Part shown: one piece after another, positions 1 to 12,231 of the stretch | Numbering within the stretch: position 1 is the first letter of the stretch | Layout: every line of letters starts with the position of its first letter | Assembly: GCF_048128805.1 (NCBI RefSeq) | Contig: NC_135998.1 | Span: 29,432,992-29,496,991 of the forward strand | Direction: 5' to 3' | DNA length: 64,000 nt | Source of the DNA: Centroberyx gerrardi | Taxonomy: Eukaryota > Chordata > Actinopteri > Beryciformes > Berycidae | Notes under the pieces: generated by a model | What the model was told of the DNA's origin: nothing | The model's input: the letters and a program-made list of their open reading frames with translations, nothing else | Database searches by the model: none | Position numbers and translations under genes: made by a program

Positions 1-865
1 CGTAATTGACAAAGGCTGCATCCCCGATTTTCTTTCGGCTGTTGCTGGGAACCTCCAATAAACCAGCAGCAGATGATCGCAGTGTTCTTGAAGGCAGGTA
101 GTGAACAAGGGAGTTAGCAATGTAGCTTGGTCCTAGCCCATTAAGGGCTTTGTATATAAGGAGGAGGACCTTAAAATCAATTCTAAATGTTACAGGAAGC
201 CAGTGTAGAGCAGCTAAAACTGGACTAATGTGCTCTCTCCTCTTGGTTCTGGTTAATAGCCGAGCTGCAGAGTTTTGAATGAGCTGAAGTCTCTCAGTGG
301 TTTTTTTCGGGAGACCAGTAAAAAGTGCATTACAGTAATCGAGTCGGCTTGAAATAAAGGCATGAATCAGTTTTTCAGCATCTTTTTGATTTATAAATGG
401 TCGTACTTTAGCTATGTTTCTAAGGTGGAAAAATGATGTTTTCGTCACCTTGTTAATGTGGGACTTGAAGCTTAGATCTGAATCTAGGATAACACCAAGA
501 CTTGTAACCTCAGATTTAATCCAGGGAGTCAATGCTCCCATATTATTAAACAGCATTTCTCTTTTTGTTTTAGGGCCGACTAGTAGGATTTCAGTTTTGT
601 CCTCGTTTAACTTTAAAAAATGTTTGCTCATCCATTTATTTATTGCCAAAAGACAGGTAGTAATGGAGTTTATAGCTGCAGCATCATTTGGTTCAGCAGA
701 GATGTACAGTTGTGTGTCATCCGCATAACTATGGAAACATACATTGTGCTCTCTAATGATGTCACCAAGTGGCAGCATGTATAGTGAGAATAATAATGGA
801 CCAAGGCAGCTCCCTTGTGCAACCCCAAAACAGATGTCATGTTTCTCAGGCACATGATCTCCAAG
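1..865 (-). mobile_element. L2-like LINE fragment, 3' part of the reverse transcriptase
   Basis: Read on the minus strand this is the second half of a non-LTR reverse transcriptase. The YADDTQLY catalytic box is near position 730, followed by the thumb region and the conserved tail motif ALHWLPV near 210. Frames are interrupted several times, so it is a dead, 5'-truncated copy cut by the window start. Its closest relative here is the LINE at 47.8-48.9 kb, which shares the same tail motifs. The clade (L2/Maui-like) is assigned from remembered motifs and is less certain than the reverse transcriptase call. Confidence 0.8.
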
Positions 866-878
866 ACTGACTGACTAG

Positions 879-1960
879 TCTATTGATAACTCTATGCTGG
901 TGGGAGCTGTGTTGTTAGATTTCAGTGCTGCATTCGATGTGCTTGACCATTCTCTCTTGATCGCGAAACTTGAATGTTATGGTTTTAATCCTCTTGCTTT
1001 AATGTGGATGCAGAGTTACCTGTCCTCCAGATCACAGCAGGTGTATCTGAATGGCAGCCTATCCAGTAGCAGAAGTCTAGAGTGTGGTGTTCCACAGGGC
1101 AGTTGCCTGGGACCTCTGCTCTTCACAGTATTTACCAATGATCTATTTTGGGCTACCGAGCGTGCCAAAATAGTTTTTTATGCTGATGATTCCACCCTGT
1201 ATCATGCTGCACCATCATGCAATGTACTTAATGAAGTCTTGAGCAACGAACTAAATGTTGTGCATGACTGGATAGTATGTAACAGACTTGTCCTTAACTT
1301 CTCTAAGACAAAGAGTATTGTATTGGGAACGAGGCACAGGTTATCTGGTAACCCAAAGCTTGATTTAAAGTTATGCAATTCAACAGTTCAACAAGTTGAA
1401 AGTGCTAAACTCCTTGGAGTGATGCTGGATTGCACTCTATCTTGGTCTCATCATATCAATTATATTGTTTTAAAGATGGGAAGAGCAGTTGGTATTTCCA
1501 GGAAATGTGCTTCTTTTGTTGCTCGTCCCCTTCTATGTCAGATTGTTCAAAGTTTAGTTTTATGTCACCTTGACTATTGTTCTATGGTCTGGTCATCTGC
1601 TGCAAGTGGTGAGCTCAGGAAGCTCCAGGTTGTCCAAAATAGGGCAGCAGTTGGTTCTGGGTTGTTCACTAAGATCCAACGTGAATCGAATGCATGATTG
1701 CCTCTCCTAGCTTACAGTTGAGAAGAGGTTGTCATTTAATACACTTGTATTGTTTAAGTCAGTCATTAGTAGTAAAACTCCTGTTTTCTTGTTGGAACAA
1801 TTTGTTTATAGTAATACTGTGCATGATCATAACACTTGAGGGTCCAGCAATGGTCAGCTTACTACCTCGCCCGAAATCTAATGCTTTACTGCGATCTTTT
1901 ATTTATAGATCAATATCTCTCTGAAATAACCTGTGTAGGTTTCCAATGAATGAAGCCTTA
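879..1960 (+). mobile_element. LINE reverse transcriptase fragment (jockey/CR1-group)
   Basis: An open stretch from about 879 to 1697 encodes reverse transcriptase palm and thumb, with LLDFSAAFD, then GVPQGSCLGP, then the catalytic FYADDSTLY. A second frame from about 1690 continues with the C-terminal segment, so at least one frameshift is present near 1690. The N-terminal endonuclease is missing (5' truncation). It abuts the minus-strand L2-like fragment, so one element probably inserted beside or into the other. Its 3' tail may be the segment at 2545-2965, separated by later sequence; that link is inference. Confidence 0.8.
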
Positions 1961-2544
1961 GCTTGACGCTCCAACGATTCCCCTCATCCTTATCCACATC
2001 AAAAAAAATAAATAAATAAATAAAATACCACAGGACCACTCGGTAAAGTTGAACTGTTTACTTCGACACAAAAAATAATTGCTACAGAACAATTGTCAAT
2101 TTCCAAAGTTATCAAATTACTGAAGCAAACTCAATAGAGAATCGTTAAAGAGAGAAAAAAGGAGAGTTTAAAAAACTGTGTGGCTCCACTCTCCGTTTGC
2201 CTGACTGCCACCAAATCACCCCCAAACTCTGCTCTCGAGAGAGCACCAAAAGACAATTAAAGGTGCGCACTTACTAGAAAGCAACAATCATAGTCACTTA
2301 TTCCAAATATTACAAATGTAATATAAATGAGATTTTATGCATTTTAAAGTATCCACACACATTTTAAGTGCAAGGAATCAAACAATTAACTATCGCATCA
2401 CTGCAAATATAAACTGTAAATACATCAACCTGTAAATACTGTAAATATTCCTTCCAATTCCTTATAAATCAATGAACCATGTAAATTACTGCTGTCTTAC
2501 ATATGAACTTAAATTATTGCATACTAATTAGACAAAAATCAATA
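1961..2544. other. Non-coding stretch with a TAAA-rich run
   Basis: An A-rich run with TAAA units lies at 2000-2027 and looks like a LINE or SINE tail. The rest is AT-rich and I see no gene. The stretch may be an insertion that separates the LINE body on its left from its 3' tail on its right. Confidence 0.4.
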
Positions 2545-2965
2545 AACTGCATTTAGGCTCCTACAACCTGCCTCGATATCTCTGCTGCATTTGTAGTAAA
2601 TTGGCTTTCAAAAAGAAACCCAAACTTTATCTAAGACTGTAATTTGTTTTGCTGGCTGTGTTGTTTGTATGTTTTGTTTGGTTTTGTTTTGTTTTGTATG
2701 CCATCTCAGGTGTCCTATTTGTTAGTTTTATTTGTAATTAGTGATTTCTCATCATATTTCTGATTATTGTGTCATTTGTTGGTTGGTTTATTATCTATTG
2801 TGTGTTGAGTTCTGGTTTTTAATTTTTGTACTGGCAATTGTATGGTTTTTATTTGTGATTGTTTTTGTATGTGTTTTATGTGGACCCCAGGAAGACTAGC
2901 TGGTTGCTATGGCACCAGCTAATGGGGATCCTTAATAAAATTAAAATCAAATCAAATCTTAAATT
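2545..2965 (+). mobile_element. LINE 3' tail
   Basis: The stretch starts with a short Lys-rich reading frame end (around 2605-2640), runs through a T/G-rich 3' UTR, and ends with a block around 2880-2935 (GGACCCCAGGAAGACTAGC... GGGGATCC) followed by AATAAAAT and a short A/T tail. This terminal block is one I remember as common at the 3' ends of a fish LINE family. It fits as the 3' end of the LINE at 879-1960. Confidence 0.55.
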
Positions 2966-3382
2966 GCTGGTACAGACAACGATGGTAAGGAGTAAGGAGT
3001 CAAAACCACAGTGTGTAAAGGCACATCCATGTCAGGTTTCTATCAGACCCTATAGTTTCAAAGCATGAGGGGTTGTTACATCAGATGCAAATATCCATTG
3101 TGCCCATGTGTCAAATGAGGGGGTCCGTGGCTTCGTCTGATTAGCACTTTGCCATTAAAACCGTCCGCTTTTGCATCAGTTACGCAGCTCTCTCATCCTG
3201 TTCCTGCAAGAAACATAAATGAAGGTAATTCAGTTATTTGCATTTAACATTTTAGATATTAAAGTGGTTCTGTAATTCAGAGCAACATACGATAAGAGCA
3301 ATCAGCATTCTACACAACCAATATTAAAGTGGTAATATGCAAGAACCTTGTTTTTTATTTTTGTTTATTTTATTGACATCTT
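2966..3382. other. Intergenic, nothing recognised
   Basis: AT-rich sequence without a convincing reading frame, splice pattern or repeat family that I recognise. Confidence 0.4.
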
Positions 3383-3608
3383 TGGGCCTGAAGTGGGATC
3401 TGAGTGGGCCTTAGGTGGGGCCCAACTGGGTGATTTATATGAGACCCATGTAGGCCCATAGTCAGCCCACATGGGCTTGCCATATAGGACCCATGCTATT
3501 AAACCCAAATGGGACCCACACAATTTGCCCAGTTCAAGCTTACGCCCACTTGGTACCTATGTAGCCCGCATTTAACCCATATGGGGCCCACATGGACATG
3601 TTGGCTGG
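3383..3608. repeat. Degenerate GGGCCCAC/ATGGGACCC repeat block
   Basis: About 225 bp built from many imperfect copies of GGGCCCA, ATGGGACCCA and CCCACATGGG in both orientations, giving strong self-complementarity. Blocks of this kind recur in fish genomes. No coding potential is seen. Confidence 0.6.
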
Positions 3609-3944
3609 GAGCTACCAGACACCGGCTGTTTAGAACAATGTAAAAGCTTTCATGAACTACAATTACTATTCTATTATTGTGTTATATATGAGTATGAGGT
3701 CAAAAGCCACAGCACCTTGACAATATCTGTGATAAATATCCCTGCGTCCCTAGAATGACCATATATGATAGGATGAGCAGAAACTGCGATTTAATGTGTT
3801 AAGACTCCAAAACTTTTATGGGTAAAAATGGTATTTAAGTAAAAGGAACAACTACATTAAAACAAGCACGTAATTTATGATAAGCTTCAACCAGCTTGGC
3901 GCTTTGAGAAGGACCAGGCCAGCCAGCTACAAAAGGTAATGCTA

Positions 3945-4016
3945 ATTTGACTACATGGGTTTAGAGCCCAGGATCTCTGGCATGGCAAACCTATGCTTTA
4001 CTAACTGAGCTTAACT
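3945..4016 (-). mobile_element. tRNA-like SINE head
   Basis: The minus strand reads AGCTCAGTTAGTAAAGC, which matches an RNA polymerase III A box, followed about 35 nt later by a weakened B-box-like GGCTCTAAACCC. This is the head of a tRNA-derived SINE or a decayed tRNA pseudogene. The cloverleaf is not complete enough to call a functional tRNA. Confidence 0.5.
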
Positions 4017-4059
4017 CAAAGTGATGCCACAGTCAGGCCCATAGAGTCTTTTTAGCGGT

Positions 4060-4500
4060 GTCCTGCAATGGCACAAGCACAATAAAGTGCTCGTGCCTCG
4101 AACCCGTTTGAAAACCCGAGGTGACCATGCTTTTCAAGCTGTTGCACCCAACTTGTGGAATGCCCTCCCCTTATCGTTGCGATCCTTAGACTCTTTTGAC
4201 ATCTTTAAAAAGCAGCTGAAAACCTTTTTATTCAGACAGGATTTTGGTTAGCCTGCGGTCATTTGTTCCACTTGATTTGCTATCTCTTATTGATTTTATT
4301 TCCTCCTTTGTGTTTGGTACTCTTGTCCTTCATGCTGTACTTGTATATGGGTCTCTGTACCTGTTTTGTCTGTTGTTACTGTTATTTTAATTTGTAAGGC
4401 ACTGTGCTGTCTGTTGTTATTGCTATTTTTAATATTGCAAAGCACTTTGTGATTCTGTATCTGAGAAAGGTGCTATACAAATAAACATTACTTACTTACT
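4060..4500 (+). mobile_element. L2-like LINE 3' end
   Basis: Positions 4095-4251 encode the last residues of an L2-like ORF2 (a TRGDHAFQAVAPNLWNALP block), ending in a stop at 4249-4251. A 3' UTR follows with the AAAGCACTTTGTGATT tail motif near 4438-4455 and a short ACTT-rich tail. The same tail motif begins the LINE at 47.8 kb in the opposite orientation. Everything upstream of the last 50 codons is missing. Confidence 0.75.
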
Positions 4501-5158
4501 ATTTTTAAATTTTTGGGACTGACCGACCAACCGACAGAGTGACTTATAGCTACTGGTTGCGGCTAAACAGAATGTTGAGGGGAACTGACATAGCAGTGTT
4601 TCCTGTTTTCAGAAATGTTTCTCTGTGGGGTGGAAAGACCTCTGAAGGAGCATTTAGACCATGTGACACCCTAACCCTTCATTTAACCAAATACAATTGA
4701 AATTCTGTCAGTTGGGGTAGTAGTTCTTCTCGGAAGGGTGGCCCAAAATAACCTATTCAATTGTAGGGGAAACAATGGGCCCTAGATGCACAGAAACAAG
4801 GGGCTTGGCATAAACATGTGCAACACTCTGCACTACACATACTGTAGGGTCCATTAATCTAAAGATTAATTTAGTGTCTTCAAGATAAACTCAATTATTT
4901 GATTCACTTTTGCAGTGCATTCATTAATCTTGGGATATTACGTAACGTAACGTATTTAGTACACTATCTCATTTTAAACTGACATTTTTCTGCCAGTGGT
5001 TGCACTAGCTAATAGGGTTCAGCATTCATGTTCAGCATTCATGTTCAGTGTTCAGTTTTGACTTGGAAAAAATGTGAATAGAATGAGGCGCTCATATATT
5101 CCTAGGTTTCCCGACAAAGAACTGACAGATTTATCAACTAACTTACAATAGGAAAGAC
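4501..5158. other. Intergenic, nothing recognised
   Basis: Includes short tandem copies of TTCATGTTCAGCA around 5025-5050. No gene seen. It probably contains the 3' untranslated region of the APOL-like gene on the minus strand. Confidence 0.35.
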
Positions 5159-7027
5159 TTACTCGATCTCATCCAGTACTGCTCTCAAATTTTTAGTCGT
5201 CCTCGTTATCTCGTCAGCTGCATTTCTCAGTTCTTCACTTGGACCAGTCACATTGTTGTTTTTAATCGCCCTCTTATAATTGTCAATTGTACCTGGAAGC
5301 GTCATTACCACTGTAAAAGCACCGCCCCCAACCTGAAAATGAATGAGATCATATTATTTCCATTAAAAAACATCCTATAATGAATTATGGTAATCATGAT
5401 GATCATATGATCATGTCCACTGTTAGAAATTCCCAGGCCCCTGACAAGATGTGACTCTGGCACCTCCAACTCCAACACATCTAGCTTAGTGCAGTATCAC
5501 TTTGCCTCGGCTTGGGTCCCTCTGAAATTATCCCCCTTTTCCCCCAGCTAGCAGTGTCCCTGAACATAGCAGATTGGTCTGAGGGACAACCCCAGAGGTT
5601 TAGAAACTTGACTGTAACTATCAGGGCTGACATCATGGTGCATCATCTTCAAATGTAGCTTAACCAAAGATAGCTCTCTGCGAATGTCTACCACTGTGCA
5701 GTAATTTTAGGCTAAAAATGGACTTTACCACCAGCACATGAACATACCATAATAGCTAAAATGGCTAAAAAACATAAAAAGTGTAATGGTGGAAATCCCA
5801 CATCTGGATCACCACCAATATCTAATCAACTGGTCCTTGGGCCAAGGACTATCTGTCCACCAATTTTCAGCCAAATCCATTGGTAGCTTTTGGAGATATC
5901 TTCTATCTAACAAATAGACAGACAGGGGTGAAAATATAATCTCCTTCCAGTGTTGTTGCCAGAGGTAATAAAAGTACATTTCAATCTTATATTACACAAT
6001 GCTAAAACCTTACATAACACTTTAATTTTACCTTGGTTAATAACACGTTCATAACACGTGAGCACAAGATTCATAACAGCTCTGGCACATGCCTGAATGT
6101 TGATTCAGTCTTTATGAGAGCATTCATCAAGTGTTCATGTACACTTGTCAGACAGCAATGGGACAGCGTGTCATTGTCATTGAGGGGACATTTCAAAATA
6201 AAAGTCCCGATGGCCAAAACCGTTTTGATCTGCGACTCATGCCTTTAGGTTAGCCAGAAACAATTATGTTAGGAATGTGTTATACACTGGGGTTCAAATA
6301 AAGCAACACCCAAATTGCTTGAGTATAGTCTTTAATAACTTACCTGAACTGCTCCTTTTCCAACTCTCTTCAGGGTTTCAAGAGTTGCCTGTGTGACAAC
6401 CCTTCGTGCTTGATCAGTGAGGAAACCCCTTAACCTTGCTTCCATTCCGTTTGGATTTGCCGTCTCATTCAAGCTTGCTGTTAGTCTAGCGATGAGAGGT
6501 GCCCAGACTGGTCGTGTTTTCTTCACCCAACTCACAACTTCCTTCCACCGTATTCGTAGTCGTTTTGCGATGGCCCGAAGAATGCACTCCACAACGTAAT
6601 CATCCCCTACGGCTGGCCCAGAGCCGTCCATGTTTTCCTCTGTCAGCTTCTGAATGCATCTCTGGATGTTTTCACCAACCCTCTTATTCTCCTCAGAAAT
6701 CGTCTTTGCTTTTTTCAGCGTGCCACATTCTAACCACATTTCAATTGTTTTGGATGTTAAAGTGACAGTCGAACCAACCGCCCCATATGCGCCTGCAACT
6801 ACTAAGAGGGGACTTGCTATTCCTGCGCTACAAAATGTGGCAACACCTGCTCCTATCATTGCCAATCCACCTACTACTGTCACAGTGTTCCCCACGGCCT
6901 GGCCAGCATTGCATTTCTTTCTGACAGACTCCAGCTCACGTGTTAACTTTCTTAGGTGACTTGCATAATCTTCACGCTGATCCAGCCAGGAAATGATGTA
7001 CTCATACAGCTCATCTTCAGTTGGCAT
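5159..7027 (-). CDS. Apolipoprotein L-like protein (gene 1)
   Basis: Two coding exons join in phase 0: 7027-6344 (228 codons from MPTEDELYEYI) and 5332-5159 (57 codons plus TAA), giving 285 aa. The start follows a 3' splice site at 7051-7052, so an upstream non-coding exon is expected; the open frame continues further upstream but only into intron. Residues about 47-92 form the Gly/Ala-rich hydrophobic hairpin typical of the APOL family, preceded by an amphipathic helix and followed by a coiled-coil-like region (about 101-140). APOL proteins are lipid-binding, membrane-inserting proteins; in mammals some act in immunity, in cell death or as ion channels. No signal peptide is seen, so an intracellular location is likely. 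The plus-strand gene at 12.2 kb is a paralogue with the same exon layout. The frame is intact. Family call firm; exact orthology unknown. Confidence 0.85.
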
Positions 7028-7050
7028 GGTAATGCAGTGGGATGACAAGG

Positions 7051-8267
7051 CTGAAACAGAATGACATAAAATGATATATTGTTGCAGTGTGCTTACAAGG
7101 CTGAATGACGTACGTGACATGATAAAATGTAAGACAGGTGTCCTAGTTGGAAACAAATGTAAAGCCACAACAATAAATCTGAAAATGAAATTGTTAGATT
7201 GAGTCTAGATAATTTAATTCCGATAATTAACGTCAATCAAAATCACATGAAAGTCATATATCATTCCATCATAGCTGTAGTAGCAGTAAGAATAAGAATA
7301 ACTGTGACTTTGAGAGTAATTTTTCAATCCATTGATTTGAACTTGAGATTGGCGGCTAACAAATGCTAACATCAAGCTGATGGTAAATTAAAGTAAAAAA
7401 GTAAATAAAAAGTAAATTACAACACTTATAACACATCACAAAATAACTTTGTGGTGATATTTGAGAGTGTAAGAGCATCAGAGGGTGAACTTTTCCTTTA
7501 ACTAGTTTGATCAAGACAACTAACTACAATCCTCCACCATGCCAGAGAGCAGCAATGTGAGCAGAAAATTGAGAAAAATGCCTTCAATGACCAGGGAAAC
7601 TCGGCCAATATGTGGACGGACAAAAAACTCTGCCATCAACAGCCAATCAGATTTTTGTGCTTCCTTGTTTCCCTACCAATGTGATTTCATTTCAACAATA
7701 GTTCCACCTGGCAAGAGCAAAATGGGTGAGAAGTTGATTCCAGCCTTTCAAAGCTTCGCAATTCTCTGCAACATATTTGAAAGACTACAGGAATAAACGT
7801 CTCAGAAACATTTGGAGATTGGAGAATAGTTGCATCCATACTTGGAGTCGATGGTAAGCTCTTGAGGTATTTTCTTTCTTTTTTTTTCAATTAATCCTGC
7901 CAAATTAAAACTTGCTACTTAGCTATGTTAACTCTTCAAAATGATGTAGCCTAAAGTTATGAAAGGCAATACCAAAGCTTGCACTGATTTGCCTGTTGAA
8001 AAGGTGCAGACCACTATATAGTATATACAATCAGAGCCTCTTGCACTGCAAACAGAGCGACTCATCAATCAAATTGCTCGCAGTATGAATGTGGGGTAAG
8101 ACAGAATGAGAGAAGGAAAACTTTTGCCTCATTTTAATGATAGCTATAGACTACAGACAAAGTGTTACTATTGGCTGCAAAGACATGTGCAAAAGCAATG
8201 ACACTGATAGTGTTATCCCCAGTAGAAAGTGAAACTAACAATACCATCATAGGCTACACTCCATTAC
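7051..8267. other. APOL 1 upstream intron and flank
   Basis: On the minus strand this lies upstream of the first coding exon of the APOL-like gene, so most of it is probably 5' intron. No reading frame resembles a known protein. Confidence 0.4.
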
Positions 8268-8466
8268 CCTGGAATGCAAGCCCCCTCCCAGCTGTTCTCC
8301 CTGTGTGCCATGTGATTTCTTTTAAACTGTTAGAGCCCTCTCTGTGTGGGTATGTGCGCTGCTTTTACTTTTGCCTGTGGAAAAATGTTTACTTTGGACA
8401 GATAATGCAGATGCACCCAGTTCATTATTTCTGTTTCTTTTTGAGAAAGAGTGATTGAAAAACATC
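8268..8466 (+). repeat. Direct duplicate A (pairs with 10148-10364)
   Basis: This segment and the one at 10148-10364 share long matching stretches, for example GTGTGCCATGTGATTTCTT and ACCCAGTTCATTAT, then GAGAAAGAGTGATT near the end. They lie about 1.88 kb apart in the same orientation between the two APOL-like genes, with the nested hAT elements between them. They could be a tandem duplication of regulatory DNA or two copies of an unknown repeat. Confidence 0.7.
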
Positions 8467-8553
8467 AGTAACTGAAAGCACTGTTTGTCAAGTAGTTGGT
8501 ACACCAACCACAGTAAGCAGTGAGAGAAACAGAGAGAGATAGAGAGATAGGAG

Positions 8554-9766
8554 CAAGGGCGTAGGTTTGATTTTGACATTGGTAGGGACACAAATGGGGG
8601 AGGTCCGGAGGGGATGTAACCCCCACTGGAAGCTGAGGCATTTTACATTTATGATAGACTTCTGACCGCCATTTCATGTCATCTAGATCAGTGATTCTCA
8701 ACCTTTTTCATATCGAGGACCCCTAGTTTAGTCCACATTAGAGCCATGGACCCCCATTTGATGAGATTTTGTCTCTCGGACCCAAATCTGAGAATACTTT
8801 TATTGTTAGATTTGATTTTGATCCAGAATCCCATGACTGTCTGTATTGTAGGTAGAGAGATAACAGTGAAACTAAGATCAAAACAGTAATTCTTCTACAT
8901 TCTGTAATTGTGTTAACTATTTGTAAATTAAATAATGCTGAAGTTTAACAATTCATCAATTTGCTGGGGACCCCCTGGAACCTCCTCAAGGACCGCTGGT
9001 GGTCCCCGGACCCCACGTCGAGAACCACTGATCTAGATAGTTATGGTAGCCAATACACTCATTAACAGACACACAGACACAGGGAGTAGCACATTAATGA
9101 ATCCTTTACTCAAATTTGCCAGCTGAATGGGACTTTGAAGAGCACATTTTGTTTTAAGGCAGGTACTGTAGTACTGTTGCCTATTCAAACCAACGATCTG
9201 TATTTACATTTAAAATAATAATAATAATAATAATAATAATGATAAGATATTGTAAACTATATCCAAACCCTACATACAAACAGCTGAGTGTCCACTGCCT
9301 TGCTCCTATTTGAAGGAGCCAAACACATGCCTACGCCTGTCATTAACAGAGATGAACTGTTGGCATATTTGTTTTACATCAGTGTTGTCCAGTGTGGCAA
9401 CATCAGCACTGTTCAATCTCACTTGTGACATGTAGGCTACTTACGGTCGTCACTCGTCACAGACGCACGCGACACGGTACTTAAATAAACTAACTTTAAT
9501 GGCTAAACACAACTGTTACTAATATAAAATAGCATGGAGTCTTCACTCGCGTTACAGCGTCCGTTGCTATGCCGACACGGGACACCAATGCACTACACCA
9601 ATGCAGCGGGACTCGTAGTAGAGAACGCGATCTGTTAACATTGACTAGACACTGACGGACAAAACAACGTTTATTGTCAATCAAAATAATTGCTAGGGAC
9701 ATTTCAGAGTCGCTTGATATTGGTAGGGACACGTCCCTACCGTCCCTACCCAATTCTACGCCCTTG
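8554..9766. mobile_element. Non-autonomous hAT element (outer)
   Basis: 1213 bp bounded by inverted ends starting CAAGGGCGTAG, with GGTAGGGAC a little further in on both sides. It is flanked by a perfect 8-bp direct repeat GATAGGAG (8546-8553 and 9767-9774), the target-site length of hAT transposons. No transposase frame remains. A second hAT element sits inside it at 8689-9030. Confidence 0.88.
8689..9030. mobile_element. hAT MITE nested in the outer hAT element
   Basis: 342 bp with inverted ends CAGTGATTCTCAACC and its counterpart ending GAGAACCACTG. A perfect 8-bp target duplication ATCTAGAT flanks it (8681-8688 and 9031-9038). The end sequences fit the common vertebrate hAT MITE type. 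There is no coding capacity. It is younger than the element that contains it. Confidence 0.92.
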
Positions 9767-9956
9767 GATAGGAGGATGTTAAAAGCATTTGATAACTAAA
9801 TATAAAAATACAAAGCAACTAATCGTTGAATATTTAGTAAGCTAAGCAAAATAAGCAGTGACAGAGAGACAGCCAAAGACAGAAAGGAGATTATAAATAT
9901 GCTGAAATATCCTGTCAAACTAAATTCAAAAACATGAACAGAAAACAATCACGTAC

Positions 9957-10045
9957 CTACAGTAGTGTTGAGGGATGAAGTCAGGCAGTAGCATCAAGAG
10001 TCTAGAGCCTCTCTGTATGAATTGTTCTTTGCGTCGCCTGGTTAT
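9957..10045 (-). other. Possible non-coding first exon of APOL-like gene 1
   Basis: Read on minus, a stretch near 10045 ends at 9957 with a good donor (CTGTAG then GTACGT). It sits upstream of the coding exon at 7027, which itself begins behind a splice acceptor. No start codon choice depends on it. Only the donor and position support this. Confidence 0.25.
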
Positions 10046-10147
10046 ACCCCCTGAAACATGAATATCAAATTACATTTCGCTATATTAAGCTTCTCCTGCA
10101 TGTCCAGCTATTGGTTGAGAGGGGCTTGCACTGATTCCTGAGCATAA

Positions 10148-10364
10148 CTCTGGAACGCAAGCCCCTCCCCTGTTCTGTCTGTGTGCCATGTGATTTCTTG
10201 TAAACTGTTAGACTTCTCTGTGTACATGAGTGTGTTTTGCTTTTATTTACACGCTTTATATTTTTGCCTATTGAAAAATGGCTTGTATTTCCGGATGTGG
10301 TTGCAGAGGTACCCAGTTCATTATCTCAACTTGTTTATGAGAAAGAGTGATTTGAAAAACACCA
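10148..10364 (+). repeat. Direct duplicate B (pairs with 8268-8466)
   Basis: Second copy of the duplicated segment; see the entry at 8268. The copies have diverged by substitutions and small indels, so the duplication is not recent. Confidence 0.7.
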
Positions 10365-11220
10365 CATAGCACAATATTATTTATGTTAACTGGGAGGCAT
10401 AGCACCTGTTGATGTTAACAAAACTGTTTCTGGATGAAAGATCTATGAAAACATCTTTGAAATGTCTTTCCAGACAAGCCTGCCAAGTTTGATACTGATT
10501 TTGCAAATGCACTTATATGATAATGATGTTATAGGCCACGTAACGTTTACTAATCAGGACCAAACTTAATATTTTGACTATAGCGCATGATCCTAGAACG
10601 TGTACTAAATTTAATGCAATTCTAACCACCAGATTAGGAGATACAGTTGTGTGGCCTTTGTGGTGCCCCTATTGGTTGATTTGAGTCATTGCAGACATGC
10701 CTGCTGACCTCTCATGATGAAGAGTACCTAGTTTTGCGTTTGATAATTGAGTTATGGCCATAGTTGCAAAGTGTATCTCAAGATCCTTTGGCTGCATCAC
10801 TATGACTATGGTGATGTAATTAGCAAATATTCAGTCATGGCAGACTTTGGTGGTCCAATTGTCAATTTTGTAAGTGTAGGAAGTTTCTTGTCAATCAGAC
10901 TCAATCATATGGGAGTTATGTCCTTTCAAAAGCTTAAAATCTGGACCTTTAATTATAGCGCCTCCATTTGGCTGGTTTGGGGTAATATATGTTTGGTCAT
11001 TAGTGACCATCATTATCTTATCATTGTGTCAAACATAATGTATCTATGCTGTGCCATTTCATGGTAAATGTACGTAATAAACAAAGACAAAAACAATCGG
11101 GTTTCAGCCCTATGGGCATGACCCCTTAATAGGTAGCATCCAACTACATAAAAGCCTGTCTGTAAAATGTGTTTTAAGGAGTAATTTAAAACACCCAGAC
11201 ATGTAAACTTAAAGTGCCCT
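10365..11220. other. Repeat-like non-coding stretch
   Basis: Phrases such as TTAGGAGATACAGTTG, CCTATTGG and CAAGTTTGATACTGAT resemble a widespread fish interspersed repeat that also carries a GCCGCAAGCGGC motif (compare 63225). No gene and no clear ends. Confidence 0.35.

Positions 11221-11252
<32 letters not shown>
11221..11252. repeat. (TG)n microsatellite
   Basis: About 15 perfect TG units. Confidence 0.95.
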
Positions 11253-11253
<1 letters not shown>

Positions 11254-12143
11254 ACTTGCACTCATTTATAGATGATTGTGCTCTGCAGTAGCTGACCTGT
11301 GGTTGGACTCTGCATATTATACTGCGTTATCATCACGTACCATGGACGAAGTGCAAGTACTGCAGGTAAACATTTACAAGAAGTCACATGGTGCACAGGC
11401 AGGAAACTGGGTGGGCCGCAGTTGGAAGCACAGAAGAAGATTCTCTTCTACATTCAGCCAACTGTGTACAGACTGCCAGCAGATTCAGACTGAGGTTTTC
11501 TTTTCAAACTTTATTGACTTCAGCACAACAGTGACTGGCCTTAGACCTTGGTTGCAGATTCTTATATTTTTCAAACTTTATTTGACTAAACTCTCAAGAA
11601 CAGGTAAGAGTCTTATGTGTTATTTTTTCTTTCATGCTTCAACTCATTAAATATGTTTGTCCTTTTTTTCCCCTGCACCATTCATGTCAGTATGTACTGT
11701 ATTAAGATATCATTTGTCAGTAGATCTCTGCCAAGACAATTCCTGCACAGCTGACAAAAAAAGTGATGTGCTTTACACAAGATCAGAAAATCTGGTTATA
11801 ACTTTTTACAATGCTGATCTAATATTTTTGTGGCTGTCTAAACAGGAAACATCAGATTCCACATTTTTTTCTCTGGTTAAAACAACCACAAGAAATGCAT
11901 ATTAATTTCACACAGAGTTTAACATATATTAAAGATATTTTAGATATTTTGTGCCAATGTAAAAGAAGTCTCAGTGGTTTTACTGTTAATAGATTAATCA
12001 CTTTTATAATCCAACAAATATAGACAAATATTATATAATCCTACCAATACGTGCAGGTTGTGTTTTACTGGAAAAATACTTATATTTTTTATATTTCAAG
12101 CCTCTTCTGTTGGCTATAATCAGTCACCCTCACTTCCTTCCAG
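11253..12143 (+). other. Upstream region and probable 5' intron of APOL-like gene 2
   Basis: Contains a donor-like AACAG then GTAAGAG at 11602-11610. A GCAGACTGAGGTTTT-like string near 11488 recurs in the 5' leader at 12183, so an alternative leader exon is possible. An acceptor at 12141-12143 (CTTCCTTCCAG) opens the first coding exon. No coding frame is recognised. Confidence 0.35.
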
Positions 12144-12231
12144 CTTCCTGTTCACATTGTGGCTCCTTGGATGCAGAGTAAAGCAGACTGAGGTTTTCCC
12201 CTCTGGTCAGGATCAGCAGGACTGGGAAACC

